64,000 bases of DNA, taken from assembly GCA_026129525.1 (NCBI GenBank), contig JAHCHW010000001.1:248001-312000 (forward strand), read 5' to 3'. Below are positions 25,626 through 34,360 of the stretch, one piece after another (the stretch's first letter is position 1; every line of letters begins with the position of its first letter). This DNA is from Chitinophagales bacterium (GTDB lineage: Bacteria; Bacteroidota; Bacteroidia; Chitinophagales; LD1). The notes under the pieces are model-generated. The model searched no databases. It saw only the letters and a program-made list of their open reading frames with translations, and had not been told where the DNA came from. A program made the position numbers and the translations under genes.

Positions 25626-27524
25626 TTAATATGCCCTGTCATTTTTGCCATCTATGTAATTCATAAAAGCCCGATTTGCCACTTTATTGCCCCCCGGAGT
25701 AGGGTAATTACCCGTAAAATACCAATCGCCAAGGTTATTGGGGCAAGCTGTATGCAGGTCTTCAATGGTTTGGTAAATTACCTGAACATCGGCAAAAATG
25801 TGCTTTGGGCGTACTATTTCGGAAATTTTTCCGGATATCTCTTCGGGAGTAAAAAGGTCGTACAATTCCTTTACGTGGTTTTTTACATCGTTTTCGGGCT
25901 CTCGTAATGCTGCTTTACACTTTTCGTAAACTTCAGTCAACTTGTCGGAAAGCCCTCTGTCTTTCAGTAACTCAATTAAAGCACGAAAAGCAACAAAATC
26001 GTACATGCGGCTCATATCAATTCCATAACAATCGGGATAGCGGATTTGAGGAGCTGACGAAACGATAATAATTTTTTTAGGGCTTAACCTGTCAAGTATA
26101 GAAAGAATGCTTTTCTGAAGTGTAGTGCCGCGCACAATGGAATCGTCAATCACCACCAGTGTATCTGTATTGGCTTTAACCGAACCGTAAGTAATGTCGT
26201 ACACATGGCTAACCATTTCATCGCGCGAAGTATCATCAGTAATAAACGTGCGGGCTTTTACATCTTTTACGGCAATTTTTTCCCAACGTACGCGCATGTT
26301 CAGAATGTTCAGCACCTGCTCATCGGTCAATTTTTTAGAGCGGACTATCTGGTCTTTTTTATATTCATTCAGGTAGTCTTCTATTCCTTTCATTAAACCA
26401 TAAAACGCTACTTCTGCTGTATTGGGGATAAACGAAAACACGGTGTTTTCTAAATCGTAATCTATGGCTTTCAGTACAGCGTTAGTCAGATTGTAGCCTA
26501 GTTGTTTTCGCTCGTTGTAAATTTCTTTGTCTGTTCCACGGCTGAAATAAATTCGCTCGAAACTGCACGATTTTTTCTCGCCCGGGTCGCGCACCAAATC
26601 ATGTTTTACTCTTCCGTCTTTCTTAATCACCAGCGCATGCCCCGGTTCTACTTCTTTTATTTTCTCAAAAGGCACGTTGAAGGTGGTTTGTATGGCAGGG
26701 CGCTCCGAAGCTACCACCACTACTTCATCATCGTAGTAATAATATGCCGGACGAATGCCGTTAGGATCGCGCAGTACAAATGCATCGCCATGCCCAAACA
26801 TGCCTGCCATGGCATAGCCGCCATCAAAATCCTTAGCCGAGCGCGATAAAATTCTGCGAACGCTCAACTCTTTTACAATAAAATCGGTAATTTCTTTATT
26901 GCTGTAACCGCGGTCTTTGTACTTATCGAAAATGGTTTGTACTTCATCATCCAGAAAATGTCCGATTTTCTCCATTACGGTAATGGTATCGCTTAACTCG
27001 CGCGGGTGCTGACCGAGATGAATCAATAGCTTGAACTGCTCATCTACATTGGTCATATTGAAGTTGCCCGCTAATACCAAATTTCGCGTCATCCAGTTGT
27101 TTTCGCGAATAAACGGATGACAGGAGCTATCGGTATTTTTACCGTAAGTGCCGTAACGCAAATGCCCCAATAACAATTCTCCAACAAACGGGCTGTGTTG
27201 CTTGTGCCATTCTGCCTCTGCAACAGGATTTTCCAAAGGTTTGCGTTCTTTAGAAAAAGTGGAAAATATCTGGCTGAAAACATCAACAATAGGCTGCTGA
27301 TTTACACTGCGAGCACGATTTATGAAGTGACTGCCCGGGTGCGGGTCTAACTTAATGACTGCAGCACCGGCACCATCCTGCCCTCGGTTGTGCTGCTTTT
27401 CCATCAACAAATACAGTTTGTTGAGGGCATAAGACACGGTGCGGTATTTTTCTATGTAGTAATCGAGAGGCTTAAGTAAACGAATGAGGGCTATGCCGCA
27501 CTCGTGTTTTATAGGGTCGCTCAT
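25626..27524 (-). CDS. PurF-like amidophosphoribosyltransferase, long form
   Basis: A 632-residue class II glutamine amidotransferase joined to a phosphoribosyltransferase domain, the architecture of PurF, which makes phosphoribosylamine from PRPP and glutamine. Cys9 in KHECGIALI would become the N-terminal nucleophile after removal of an eight-residue propeptide; the PRPP loop is VVIDDSIVRGTT near residue 466. It is about 130 residues longer than typical PurF (about 500), with extra material in the amidase half (HPGSHFINRARSVNQ region) and at the end. Bacteroidota often carry this long version besides canonical purF, so whether it makes purines or something else is uncertain. Confidence 0.82.
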   Translation of the reverse strand: MSDPIKHECGIALIRLLKPLDYYIEKYRTVSYALNKLYLLMEKQHNRGQDGAGAAVIKLDPHPGSHFINRARSVNQQPIVDVFSQIFSTFSKERKPLENPVAEAEWHKQHSPFVGELLLGHLRYGTYGKNTDSSCHPFIRENNWMTRNLVLAGNFNMTNVDEQFKLLIHLGQHPRELSDTITVMEKIGHFLDDEVQTIFDKYKDRGYSNKEITDFIVKELSVRRILSRSAKDFDGGYAMAGMFGHGDAFVLRDPNGIRPAYYYYDDEVVVVASERPAIQTTFNVPFEKIKEVEPGHALVIKKDGRVKHDLVRDPGEKKSCSFERIYFSRGTDKEIYNERKQLGYNLTNAVLKAIDYDLENTVFSFIPNTAEVAFYGLMKGIEDYLNEYKKDQIVRSKKLTDEQVLNILNMRVRWEKIAVKDVKARTFITDDTSRDEMVSHVYDITYGSVKANTDTLVVIDDSIVRGTTLQKSILSILDRLSPKKIIIVSSAPQIRYPDCYGIDMSRMYDFVAFRALIELLKDRGLSDKLTEVYEKCKAALREPENDVKNHVKELYDLFTPEEISGKISEIVRPKHIFADVQVIYQTIEDLHTACPNNLGDWYFTGNYPTPGGNKVANRAFMNYIDGKNDRAY

Positions 27525-27596
27525 AAAGAGGACACAAATATAAGAGTTGGCATTAAACGGAAGCTATTCCTTAAAATACCTTTGTATTTTTTATGC

Positions 27597-28556
27597 TTAG
27601 AGCAAATCACTCACAATCTTATCTATGCTTAAGCCTTCTGCTTCTGCCTTATAGTTTTTAAACACACGATGGCGAAGAACCGGCAGGGCAATTGCCTGTA
27701 CATCTTCAATATCGGGGGAGTATTTGCCCCTGATGGCTGCGTGGCATTTAGCACCCAACACCAAATATTGTGATGCTCTGGGACCCGCCCCCCAACTCAC
27801 ATAGTTATTTACAGAAGCCAATGAATCGGGGCGACCTGGACGGGTGTTATTTACCAACTTGACTGCATATTCCAACACATTATCGGCAATGGGAATTCTG
27901 CGAATAAGTTGTTGAAAGTACAGAATTTCCTGAGCGTGCATTTTTTTACTCAAAGTAGCTTTACTGCCGGTGGTGGTGTTTTTTACCACCGAAATTTCTT
28001 CGTCATAACTTGGATAGTCAAGATTAATGGAGAACATAAAGCGGTCTAGCTGGGCTTCGGGCAACGGGTAGGTTCCTTCCTGTTCAATCGGGTTTTGCGT
28101 TGCCAAAACAAAAAACGGCAGGTCGAGCTGATGTTTCTTGCCCGACACAGTTACACTTCTTTCTTGCATGGCTTCCAGCAATGCCGACTGTGTTTTTGGA
28201 GGGGTACGGTTTATTTCATCGGCAAGAATAATATTGGCAAATACCGGACCGCGGTTAAAACGAAAGTTGCGGCTTTCATCCAAAATTTCAGAGCCTATTA
28301 TATCGCTTGGCATTAAATCGGGCGTAAACTGAATGCGGTTGAAACTTAAATCGAGCACATCGGCAATGGTGTGTACCATCAGTGTTTTTGCCAAGCCCGG
28401 CACGCCAATCAGCAAGCTGTGTCCATCGCAAAAAACGGAGATGAGAATATTTTTTACGACTTCGTCCTGCCCTACAATTACACGCGCCACCTCGTTTTTC
28501 AGTTCTTTATACTTGGCAGCGAAGGCATCAAGCGCTTCTACATCGGAGTTAAACAT
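27597..28556 (-). CDS. MoxR family AAA ATPase
   Basis: A 319-residue AAA+ ATPase of the MoxR type, chaperones that usually act with VWA-domain proteins. Walker A GVPGLAKT near residue 50, Walker B IILADEINRTPPKTQSALLE near residue 108, sensor ATQNPIEQEGTYPLPEAQLD near residue 148. In this phylum the gene normally precedes DUF58 and VWA genes, but none follow here: downstream is purF-like. The only VWA protein in the window is at 37233-38726, not adjacent. Confidence 0.92.
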   Translation of the reverse strand: MFNSDVEALDAFAAKYKELKNEVARVIVGQDEVVKNILISVFCDGHSLLIGVPGLAKTLMVHTIADVLDLSFNRIQFTPDLMPSDIIGSEILDESRNFRFNRGPVFANIILADEINRTPPKTQSALLEAMQERSVTVSGKKHQLDLPFFVLATQNPIEQEGTYPLPEAQLDRFMFSINLDYPSYDEEISVVKNTTTGSKATLSKKMHAQEILYFQQLIRRIPIADNVLEYAVKLVNNTRPGRPDSLASVNNYVSWGAGPRASQYLVLGAKCHAAIRGKYSPDIEDVQAIALPVLRHRVFKNYKAEAEGLSIDKIVSDLL

Positions 28557-28678
28557 GCTTTAAAATTTAAAGGGCAAAAAAGTGATTTCGAAAAGTTGCT
28601 TTCAACAATAAGATTGATGCGGACAAAGAAAGAAAATTTGCACAAGTAGATAGCTGCAACATATATTGTTTGGCGGCA

Positions 28679-28757
28679 GCGGTATTCTTTTTAATACCGC
28701 AAAAGCGTTTAAGTTTGCAGTCCTCTGAAAAAAGAGTTGACCCCGCTGTAGCGGGGT
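28679..28757. repeat. Two palindromes upstream of tRNA-Leu
   Basis: GCGGTATT / AATACCGC (28679-28686 and 28693-28700) form an eight-base stem; 40 bases on, ACCCCGCT GT AGCGGGGT (28740-28757) is a perfect 8+8 palindrome. Neither has a T run. They occupy most of the 212 bases between the moxR start and the tRNA. Confidence 0.6.
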
Positions 28758-28768
28758 TGTGTCTAAAA

Positions 28769-28853
28769 GCCCGGGTGGCGAAATTGGTAGACGCGCTCGT
28801 TTCAGGTGCGAGAGCCGCAAGGTGTGGGGGTTCGAGTCCCTTCCCGGGCACCA
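28769..28853 (+). tRNA. tRNA-Leu (anticodon CAG)
   Basis: An 85-base tRNA including an encoded CCA end. Acceptor arms GCCCGGG (28769-28775) and CCCGGGC (28843-28849) pair fully; the anticodon loop TTCAGGT carries CAG; a long variable arm and the T-loop GTTCGAGTC are present, as expected for class II tRNA-Leu. A hairpin with T run follows. Confidence 0.95.
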
Positions 28854-28857
28854 TTTT

Positions 28858-28900
28858 AATTAGCTAATTAGCCAAAGTGCCGGTTAGCTAATTTTATTTT
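28858..28900 (+). terminator. Terminator of tRNA-Leu
   Basis: AATTAGCTAA (28858-28867) pairs with TTAGCTAATT (28884-28893), extended inside by two G-T pairs, and is followed by TTATTTT. It lies just after the tRNA and before the radical SAM gene. Confidence 0.65.
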
Positions 28901-28906
28901 CGCCAA

Positions 28907-29923
28907 GTGCGAGTTCAAGACACCTTTAACCTTCTTTCGAAACTTAATACAACAAAAATTGCCAATGCACTTTCTGTTGTTGCTTCATTTTATTTTTCCA
29001 AATGGACAAGGCTCCCCACCCAATGGGGTATGCCCTTTAACATTTCCATTGAACCTACCACGAATTGCAACCTGGGTTGCCCCGAATGCCCAAGCGGGTT
29101 AAAAAGTTTTACAAGACCAACCGGTAATCTTGAAATAGATTTTTACAAGAAAACGGTAGATGAACTTGGCAACAGGTTGATTTATCTTTACTTCTACTTT
29201 CAGGGAGAGCCTTATTTACACCCTAAGTTTTTAGATTTGGTGAAGTATGCTTCAGAAAAGAAAATTTATACGGTTACATCTACCAATGCTCACTTTCTTA
29301 CCGAGCGCAAAGCAAGAGAAACCGTTGAAAGCGGTTTAGATCGTATTCTTATTTCTATTGACGGAACAACGCAGAAAACCTACGAACAGTATCGCGTTGG
29401 CGGAAGTTTGGAGAAAGTGTTAGAAGGAGCTAAAAATTTGGTGCGCGCAAAAAGAGAGTTGCGCTCAAAAACTCCGCACATTGTTTTTCAGTTTTTGGTG
29501 GTAAAGCCCAATGAACATCAAATTGAAGAAGTAAAGCAACTTGCCCAAGAAATTGGAGTAGATGAAGTAAAACTAAAAACCGCTCAGGTTTATGATTTTG
29601 AAAACGGGAACAAGTTGATTCCAACCCTTGATAAATACTCCCGCTACCGGAAACAGGCAAACGGCAAATACAAAATCAAAAACGAAATGCACAACCATTG
29701 CTGGAAACTGTGGCACAGTACTGTAATTACTTGGGATGGCAAAGTGGTGCCGTGCTGCTTTGATAAAGATGCACAACATCAGTTAGGCGACCTGCACACA
29801 AAATCATTCGCAGAAATTTGGGAAAGCGGATTGTATCAATCGTTTCGTTCGCGAATCCTTAAAAGCAGGAAGGAAATTGATATTTGCACCAATTGCAGCG
29901 AGGGCACTAAAGTGTGGGCGTAG
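28907..29923 (+). CDS. Radical SAM/SPASM protein
   Basis: A 338-residue radical SAM enzyme. The [4Fe-4S] cysteines are Cys54, Cys58 and Cys61 in TNCNLGCPEC, and a C-terminal SPASM domain binds further clusters (CWKLWHSTVITWDGKVVPCC near residue 265, CTNCSEG near the end). SPASM members modify peptides or sugars; the target here is unknown, and no small precursor peptide was found nearby. The start is a GTG at 28907, since the next Met lies at residue 42, too close to the cluster. It lies 53 bases after tRNA-Leu and converges with a DinB gene. Confidence 0.85.
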   Translation: MRVQDTFNLLSKLNTTKIANALSVVASFYFSKWTRLPTQWGMPFNISIEPTTNCNLGCPECPSGLKSFTRPTGNLEIDFYKKTVDELGNRLIYLYFYFQGEPYLHPKFLDLVKYASEKKIYTVTSTNAHFLTERKARETVESGLDRILISIDGTTQKTYEQYRVGGSLEKVLEGAKNLVRAKRELRSKTPHIVFQFLVVKPNEHQIEEVKQLAQEIGVDEVKLKTAQVYDFENGNKLIPTLDKYSRYRKQANGKYKIKNEMHNHCWKLWHSTVITWDGKVVPCCFDKDAQHQLGDLHTKSFAEIWESGLYQSFRSRILKSRKEIDICTNCSEGTKVWA

Positions 29924-29931
29924 CCAAACCG

Positions 29932-30474
29932 CTATGGAATTGAATTCCGAACTCTTACAGCCTGCTGCAAATGCCTTTGCTCATGCCCGGCAAGTATGGT
30001 TAACAAATCAGTTAAGCTGTACGTAATGATAGAAAGCGCTGGCGAACTGATGACTGTGTTTTCCAAATCAGCTTTTTCTAATTGCCGGATGAATAATGAA
30101 AATTCCTGTTGGTGCTTTATGAAATCGGTAACAATACTATCCGGAAGATTGCTCTGCGATGGTGCAAATGCAGAAGGGTTCTGCATAGGTTTATTAACCA
30201 CAGGTCCGGTTTCTTTTATAAGATAGTTGCCGAAAAATTTTGAAACAAACCGTATGTTCTGATAAAATGAGTTCTTATGCTTTCCTTCAATTACTCGTTG
30301 TAATTGCGGATAATAGGTAGAGTTGGAAACAATCAAGTGATGCAGACATTGAGCGATGCTCCATTTTTCAGGGGTAGGCTTCCAATTAAGTTGCGCTACA
30401 GTTAACCCACCAAAGTGTTTTTGCACTTCACCGCTTACAGTTTTAAAAACAGCAATTGTTTCGTCAGGTGTCAT
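29932..30474 (-). CDS. DinB family protein
   Basis: A 180-residue DinB-fold protein. KWSIAQCLHHLIVSNSTYYP near residue 37 is the first helix pair with a metal histidine and LAGHEQRHLQQAVRV near the C-terminus gives the other two (HEQRH). It is the last gene of the minus-strand run from the adaptor gene; a palindrome lies in the 32-base gap from the LytTR regulator. Function unknown. Confidence 0.82.
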   Translation of the reverse strand: MTPDETIAVFKTVSGEVQKHFGGLTVAQLNWKPTPEKWSIAQCLHHLIVSNSTYYPQLQRVIEGKHKNSFYQNIRFVSKFFGNYLIKETGPVVNKPMQNPSAFAPSQSNLPDSIVTDFIKHQQEFSLFIRQLEKADLENTVISSPALSIITYSLTDLLTILAGHEQRHLQQAVRVRNSIP

Positions 30475-30483
30475 TTTTAAAAT

Positions 30484-30501
30484 GTCTGACCAAGGTCAGA
30501 C
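30484..30501. repeat. Short palindrome, GTCTGACC type
   Basis: GTCTGACC AA GGTCAGAC is a perfect 8+8 inverted repeat lying between the LytTR gene and dinB. There is no T run next to it, so it is probably an interspersed repeat and not a terminator. Confidence 0.65.
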
Positions 30502-30506
30502 CGAGT

Positions 30507-31274
30507 TTATTTGTCAATCCAATCAATAAAAGTATGTGCCTTTTCGCGGCTTACATCTATCCGCAAATTTTTATCGCACTTCAGGTGCACTTCAATTTTT
30601 CCGGTGTCGTGCTTCTTGTAAGCATCAACCTGTTCAACGGCTATCATGGTTTGCCGGTTGGCGCGGAAAAATTTTTCCGGATTAACCACCTCTTCCAGTT
30701 CATCAATAGTAGCGTAATCGGTTACTAACTTTTCATTGTCGGTGGTTACTAAATATATGAGTGTATCTTTTACAAAATAGGCTGCCCTATTTTCGGCAAT
30801 AGGCACTATGCCTCCTTTATAATGCGCTAAAAAACGCTCTTTATAGCGTGGAGTATTTTTGTGTTGTAAGTTATCAAGCAACAGTTTCAGTTGACTTTCG
30901 GCTACTTCGTTTTTTACACCAAAATATTTTTTGAATTTATCGAGTGCCTTTTGCAGTTGGTCTTTGTCAATAGGTTTCAGCAAATAATCAACGCTGTTCA
31001 CTTTAAAGGCGCGTATGGCGTATTCGTTATAGGCGGTTGTAAAAATTACCGGACTTTCGATTTTAACTTGATTAAAAATATCGAAGCTGACACCATCACT
31101 CAATTGAATATCCATAAAGATTAAATCCGGAGCAGGATTTTCTTTCAGCCATTTTACCGAGGCAGAAACAGAATCAAGAACGGTAATAATCTCAATGGCG
31201 GGTTCTATTTGCTTAAGCAAACGCGAAAGATTTTTAGCGATCAGTATTTCGTCTTCTATGATTAACGCTTTCAT
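30507..31274 (-). CDS. LytTR response regulator
   Basis: A 255-residue response regulator: receiver domain with phosphoacceptor Asp55 in LIFMDIQLSDG, acidic pair Glu7-Asp8-Glu9 and Lys in LLKPIDKDQL, followed by a LytTR DNA-binding domain (about 155-255; FFRANRQTMIAVEQVDAYKK). I use the ATG at 31274 (MKALIIEDE). It is encoded with a LytS-type kinase upstream; a 45-base gap between them holds a palindrome. Confidence 0.92.
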   Translation of the reverse strand: MKALIIEDEILIAKNLSRLLKQIEPAIEIITVLDSVSASVKWLKENPAPDLIFMDIQLSDGVSFDIFNQVKIESPVIFTTAYNEYAIRAFKVNSVDYLLKPIDKDQLQKALDKFKKYFGVKNEVAESQLKLLLDNLQHKNTPRYKERFLAHYKGGIVPIAENRAAYFVKDTLIYLVTTDNEKLVTDYATIDELEEVVNPEKFFRANRQTMIAVEQVDAYKKHDTGKIEVHLKCDKNLRIDVSREKAHTFIDWIDK

Positions 31275-31287
31275 ATTTTTTTGCACT

Positions 31288-31312
31288 CCGCAGGTTTTAA
31301 AACCTTGCGCGG
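31288..31312. repeat. Palindrome with core AGGTTTTAAAACCT
   Basis: The 14-base perfect palindrome AGGTTTTAAAACCT is flanked by CCGC and GCGG arms with a three-base bulge. It lies between the histidine kinase and response regulator genes. Its core resembles the element after pheT (12254-12284). Confidence 0.65.
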
Positions 31313-31318
31313 ACTTTG

Positions 31319-32326
31319 TTATATTAAAGGAACTCTTACAATAAAGGAATTCGGCTCTTCATTTACCTGCACTTCATTTTCGCTTAAATAACGGTACAAA
31401 TTCTTCAGATTCTCCAACCCCTGTCCGTTCGATGTTTCAATTACTGCTTTCTTTTGCAAATTGTTTTTTACAGTGAGGTAATTGCCCGAAGCAACCACTT
31501 CAACAAGCAGCGGAGAAGTTTTCGAAGTGATGTTGTGTTTAACAGCATTCTCCAGCAGCACCTGTAGCGTTACGGGCACTATCCTTTTTTCGCTTGCCTC
31601 CTCACTGATGTTGAACGTTACATCCAACGAGCCATCGAAACGTGTTTTAAGTAAGTGCACATAGTGGTTTACAAAATTTACTTCGGTTTGTACGCTCACT
31701 AAGTTTTTCTCTTTGTTTTCCAAAACATACCGGTACACTTTTGAAAGTTGCTGCAAAAAATCGGAGGCAAGTTGCGGGTTTTCGAAAATGAGCGAGTTGA
31801 GCGATGATAGCGAGTTAAATAAAAAGTGTGGATTGAGTTGGTTCTTAAGATTATCATACTGCACCATGGCTTTTTCTTTTTCCAATTCAGCGGCAGCAAC
31901 GGTTTGCTCTTTCCATCGTTTAAAAAAATGATAACCAAAAATGGAAAGGATAACACTGAGTACCATAAACACGTTGATCGCAAAAGTGGCGATCCATATT
32001 TCGCGAGACGGATGAAAGGGGATTCTGTCGCGAAAGAGTATGTAAGGAATAAGACGGATAATAAAAATTACCACCAGCGTAATAAAAAACTGTATGGCTA
32101 TGCGCTTAAAAACATTTTTTTCGAAGGGGTAAATTTTATCAAGATAAATATCTATTGCACGCACAATAAAGCCGAAAATGCCAATGGCTATCAGTCCCAT
32201 CAGGCTGGTGTAAAAATGCCAAAGCGCACTTTGCTCAATAAAAAACAAACTCTTTACGATAGTGAACATCACAAAGATGATTCCTATTATACCCAATGCA
32301 ATTTTGGTTTCGTCTTTGAGTTTCAT
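31319..32326 (-). CDS. LytS-type sensor histidine kinase
   Basis: A 335-residue kinase of the His_kinase/LytS type. Four transmembrane helices fill residues about 8-145, without an obvious sensor domain; the phosphoacceptor His lies in NQLNPHFLFNSLSSLNSL near residue 168, and the ATPase part has LLENAVKHN (N box) near 263 and NGQGLENL (G box) near 300. It is the partner of the LytTR regulator. Its start overlaps the ABC ATPase stop by four bases, so kinase and transporter are coupled. Confidence 0.92.
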   Translation of the reverse strand: MKLKDETKIALGIIGIIFVMFTIVKSLFFIEQSALWHFYTSLMGLIAIGIFGFIVRAIDIYLDKIYPFEKNVFKRIAIQFFITLVVIFIIRLIPYILFRDRIPFHPSREIWIATFAINVFMVLSVILSIFGYHFFKRWKEQTVAAAELEKEKAMVQYDNLKNQLNPHFLFNSLSSLNSLIFENPQLASDFLQQLSKVYRYVLENKEKNLVSVQTEVNFVNHYVHLLKTRFDGSLDVTFNISEEASEKRIVPVTLQVLLENAVKHNITSKTSPLLVEVVASGNYLTVKNNLQKKAVIETSNGQGLENLKNLYRYLSENEVQVNEEPNSFIVRVPLI

Positions 32327-33063
32327 TGGCGTATTATTTCCCCATCCTTCATTTCAATAATTCTATCGGTGTTTTCGGCAAACTCCAAATCGTGCGTAAC
32401 AGCAATAATGGTTTGCCCTTTGTTCTTGGAAATATCTTTCAAAATTTCGAAAACGATTTTTGTGTTGGTTGAATCGAGATTGCCTGTGGGTTCATCGCCC
32501 ATAATGATGGTAGGGTCGTTTACCAAAGCTCTTGCAATAGCTACCCGCTGTTGCTGCCCCCCCGAAAGTTTTGAAGAAAGTTTGGTGGCGAAATTTTGCA
32601 TATCGAGCCACTTTAGTTTTTCATAAGCGCGATCTTCGCATTCGCTGGTGGAATATTTTCCCAGCTTTTGAATTGGAATCATTACGTTTTTCAGCGCGCT
32701 AAATTCGGGTAACAAAAAGTGGAATTGAAATACAAACCCAATATGCTCGTTGCGGAATTTTGCCAATTCGTTTTGTGTTTTACCGGTAAGCAAAACATCA
32801 TTTACAAAAACTTCACCGGTGTAATCGGTATCCATAGTAGAAAGCAAATACAACAGTGTTGATTTCCCACAACCACTTTTGCCAACAATTGAAACAAACT
32901 CGCCCTTTTTCACTTCAAACGATACATTCTTTAGTACGTGAAACTCTTCGGGTTCATAGAAAAACTTGTTTAAGCTAACAGCCTTTAATACAGCAGCCCC
33001 TCCAAACCTCCCCGAAGGTGAGGCTTTAGTTTCGTCAGAAATTTTATTGTTCTCTTTTTGCAT
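32323..33063 (-). CDS. MacB/LolD-type ABC ATPase with repeat-derived N-terminus
   Basis: A 246-residue ATPase with Walker A VGKSGCGKST near residue 59, Q-loop FVFQFHFLLPEF near 110, signature KLSGGQQQRVAIARAL near 160 and Walker B IIMGDEPTGNLDS. It powers the FtsX-like permease encoded just before it. Residues 13-24 (KASPSGRFGGAA) precede the domain proper and are encoded by a short intergenic-type repeat; no homologous segment is expected in LolD. The ATPase core begins near residue 27. Confidence 0.92.
   Translation of the reverse strand: MQKENNKISDETKASPSGRFGGAAVLKAVSLNKFFYEPEEFHVLKNVSFEVKKGEFVSIVGKSGCGKSTLLYLLSTMDTDYTGEVFVNDVLLTGKTQNELAKFRNEHIGFVFQFHFLLPEFSALKNVMIPIQKLGKYSTSECEDRAYEKLKWLDMQNFATKLSSKLSGGQQQRVAIARALVNDPTIIMGDEPTGNLDSTNTKIVFEILKDISKNKGQTIIAVTHDLEFAENTDRIIEMKDGEIIRQ
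32994..33029. repeat. Intergenic-type repeat inside the ABC ATPase gene
   Basis: The stretch reading CCCCTCCAAACCTCCCCGAAGG plus GTGAGGCT in two pieces (32997-33025) has the look of a GC-rich repeat common between Bacteroidota genes. It is in frame and codes residues 13-24 of the ATPase. Family membership is from memory, not from a search. Confidence 0.5.
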
Positions 33064-33079
33064 TTATGTTTTTGTCTTT

Positions 33080-33103
33080 GTTCCCCTTTGGGGGTTAGGG
33101 GGC
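33080..33103. repeat. CCCC-TTT-GGGG repeat between ATPase and permease
   Basis: CCCC TTT GGGG is followed by GTTAGGGGG. On the minus strand it reads CCCCCTAACCCCCAAAGGGG, a form seen often between Bacteroidota genes. It fills most of the 43-base gap between permease and ATPase. Confidence 0.6.
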
Positions 33104-33106
33104 TTT

Positions 33107-34360
33107 TTATCCTCTTAAAATTGCCACCGGGTCCACTTTCCCCGCACGTATACTCGGCATAAGCCCTGCCAGAAAAGTGGTGATTATTCCAAACGCCAAC
33201 CCGAACAAATAATGCTTGGTATGAAACACCACCGGAAAATGCGTGATGCTGATAAAATCATTTTTCGGGAAGGGCAGACTGTAAACACCGCTGCTCATAG
33301 CAAAGCCGAGCAATAAACCGGTTAGTGCGCCAAGCACACCAATAGTTACACTTTCGGTTAAGAAAATAGTTCTGATGTCTCCGCTTGAAAATCCTTCTGC
33401 TTTCAGAATGGCAATGTCTTTCAGTTTATTTTGAATAGTCATACTCATGATGTTGTAAATACCAAAACCCGCCACCGCAAGCAGGGTGAATGAAACCACA
33501 ATGGTCATCACATTCCGAATAAGAATAGAAACCATAGCGCTGGCGTTGGTGGTTTTCCAGTCATCGGCTTTGTAGCCATAGCGGTTGGCAAACTCGGCAG
33601 CAATTTCTGTGGCGAGTTCATAGTTCTTCAATTTAATTCCTATGTCGGTTACGTACTGATTATCCTTACCTACCAATTGCTGCACTTTCGAAAGATTGAC
33701 GTAGCATTTTACATTGTCGAGCGTACCTACTCCGAACTGAAAAGTGCCCACCACACGAAAACGCATAGAAGTTCCGTTGGGTGTTGCCAGTGTAACTATG
33801 TCGCCCGTGCGCACATTCAGTTTGTTTGCCAAACTGTGCCCCATTAAAATTCCGTTGTCAATCGTCAGCAGGTTTTCAATTTTTCCGGTTTTCATTTTGC
33901 TCACCAATCCGGTTAGCTGCGCTTCTTCCAGAATATTTACTCCGCTCAGCGTGCCGTTAATCTGCACCGGACCGCTTACATAAAAAACTTGTGTAGAAAG
34001 AACAGGACTTACCGCCAATACTCTTTCATCGCTTTTTAAATCTTCAATGATGCGTGCCGAACTTTTTATGTTGGGTGTAATGTCCTTTGGTTTTGGGTGG
34101 TGCACCACATTCATGGTTTTCGAGGTGTCGTAAATTTCATCGAGAATGGAATGAGAAAAATCGGTTTTAATGTCATTGTAAATTTTTATGTCAGGGGTGG
34201 ATGATAACAAAGTATCCTGCAAAAACTCGTTGAAGCCCTGCATAAAGCTTATCATGAGTATATACATGCCAATACCAAACGTAACACCGAGCATGGCAAT
34301 GAGTGTTTGCCGCGGTTTGGCAAGCAAGTGGGTTTTGGCTATTTCGAAATTTACATTCAT
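33107..34360 (-). CDS. FtsX/LolC-like ABC permease
   Basis: A 417-residue permease with the MacB/LolC layout: one N-terminal helix (about 18-40, TLIAMLGVTFGIGMYILMIS), a large periplasmic domain (about 45-285) and three C-terminal helices forming the FtsX domain (about 290-410; LKDIAILKAEGFSSGDIRTI is the ATPase-coupling region). Together with the ATPase and HlyD-type adaptor it forms a tripartite export or lipoprotein-release system. Its start overlaps the stop of the hydrolase gene by four bases. Confidence 0.9.
   Translation of the reverse strand: MNVNFEIAKTHLLAKPRQTLIAMLGVTFGIGMYILMISFMQGFNEFLQDTLLSSTPDIKIYNDIKTDFSHSILDEIYDTSKTMNVVHHPKPKDITPNIKSSARIIEDLKSDERVLAVSPVLSTQVFYVSGPVQINGTLSGVNILEEAQLTGLVSKMKTGKIENLLTIDNGILMGHSLANKLNVRTGDIVTLATPNGTSMRFRVVGTFQFGVGTLDNVKCYVNLSKVQQLVGKDNQYVTDIGIKLKNYELATEIAAEFANRYGYKADDWKTTNASAMVSILIRNVMTIVVSFTLLAVAGFGIYNIMSMTIQNKLKDIAILKAEGFSSGDIRTIFLTESVTIGVLGALTGLLLGFAMSSGVYSLPFPKNDFISITHFPVVFHTKHYLFGLAFGIITTFLAGLMPSIRAGKVDPVAILRG

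Noticed and set aside
31826..32626. 266-codon plus-strand frame
   Set aside because: It is antisense to a clear histidine kinase and ABC ATPase and its translation has no domain-like features.
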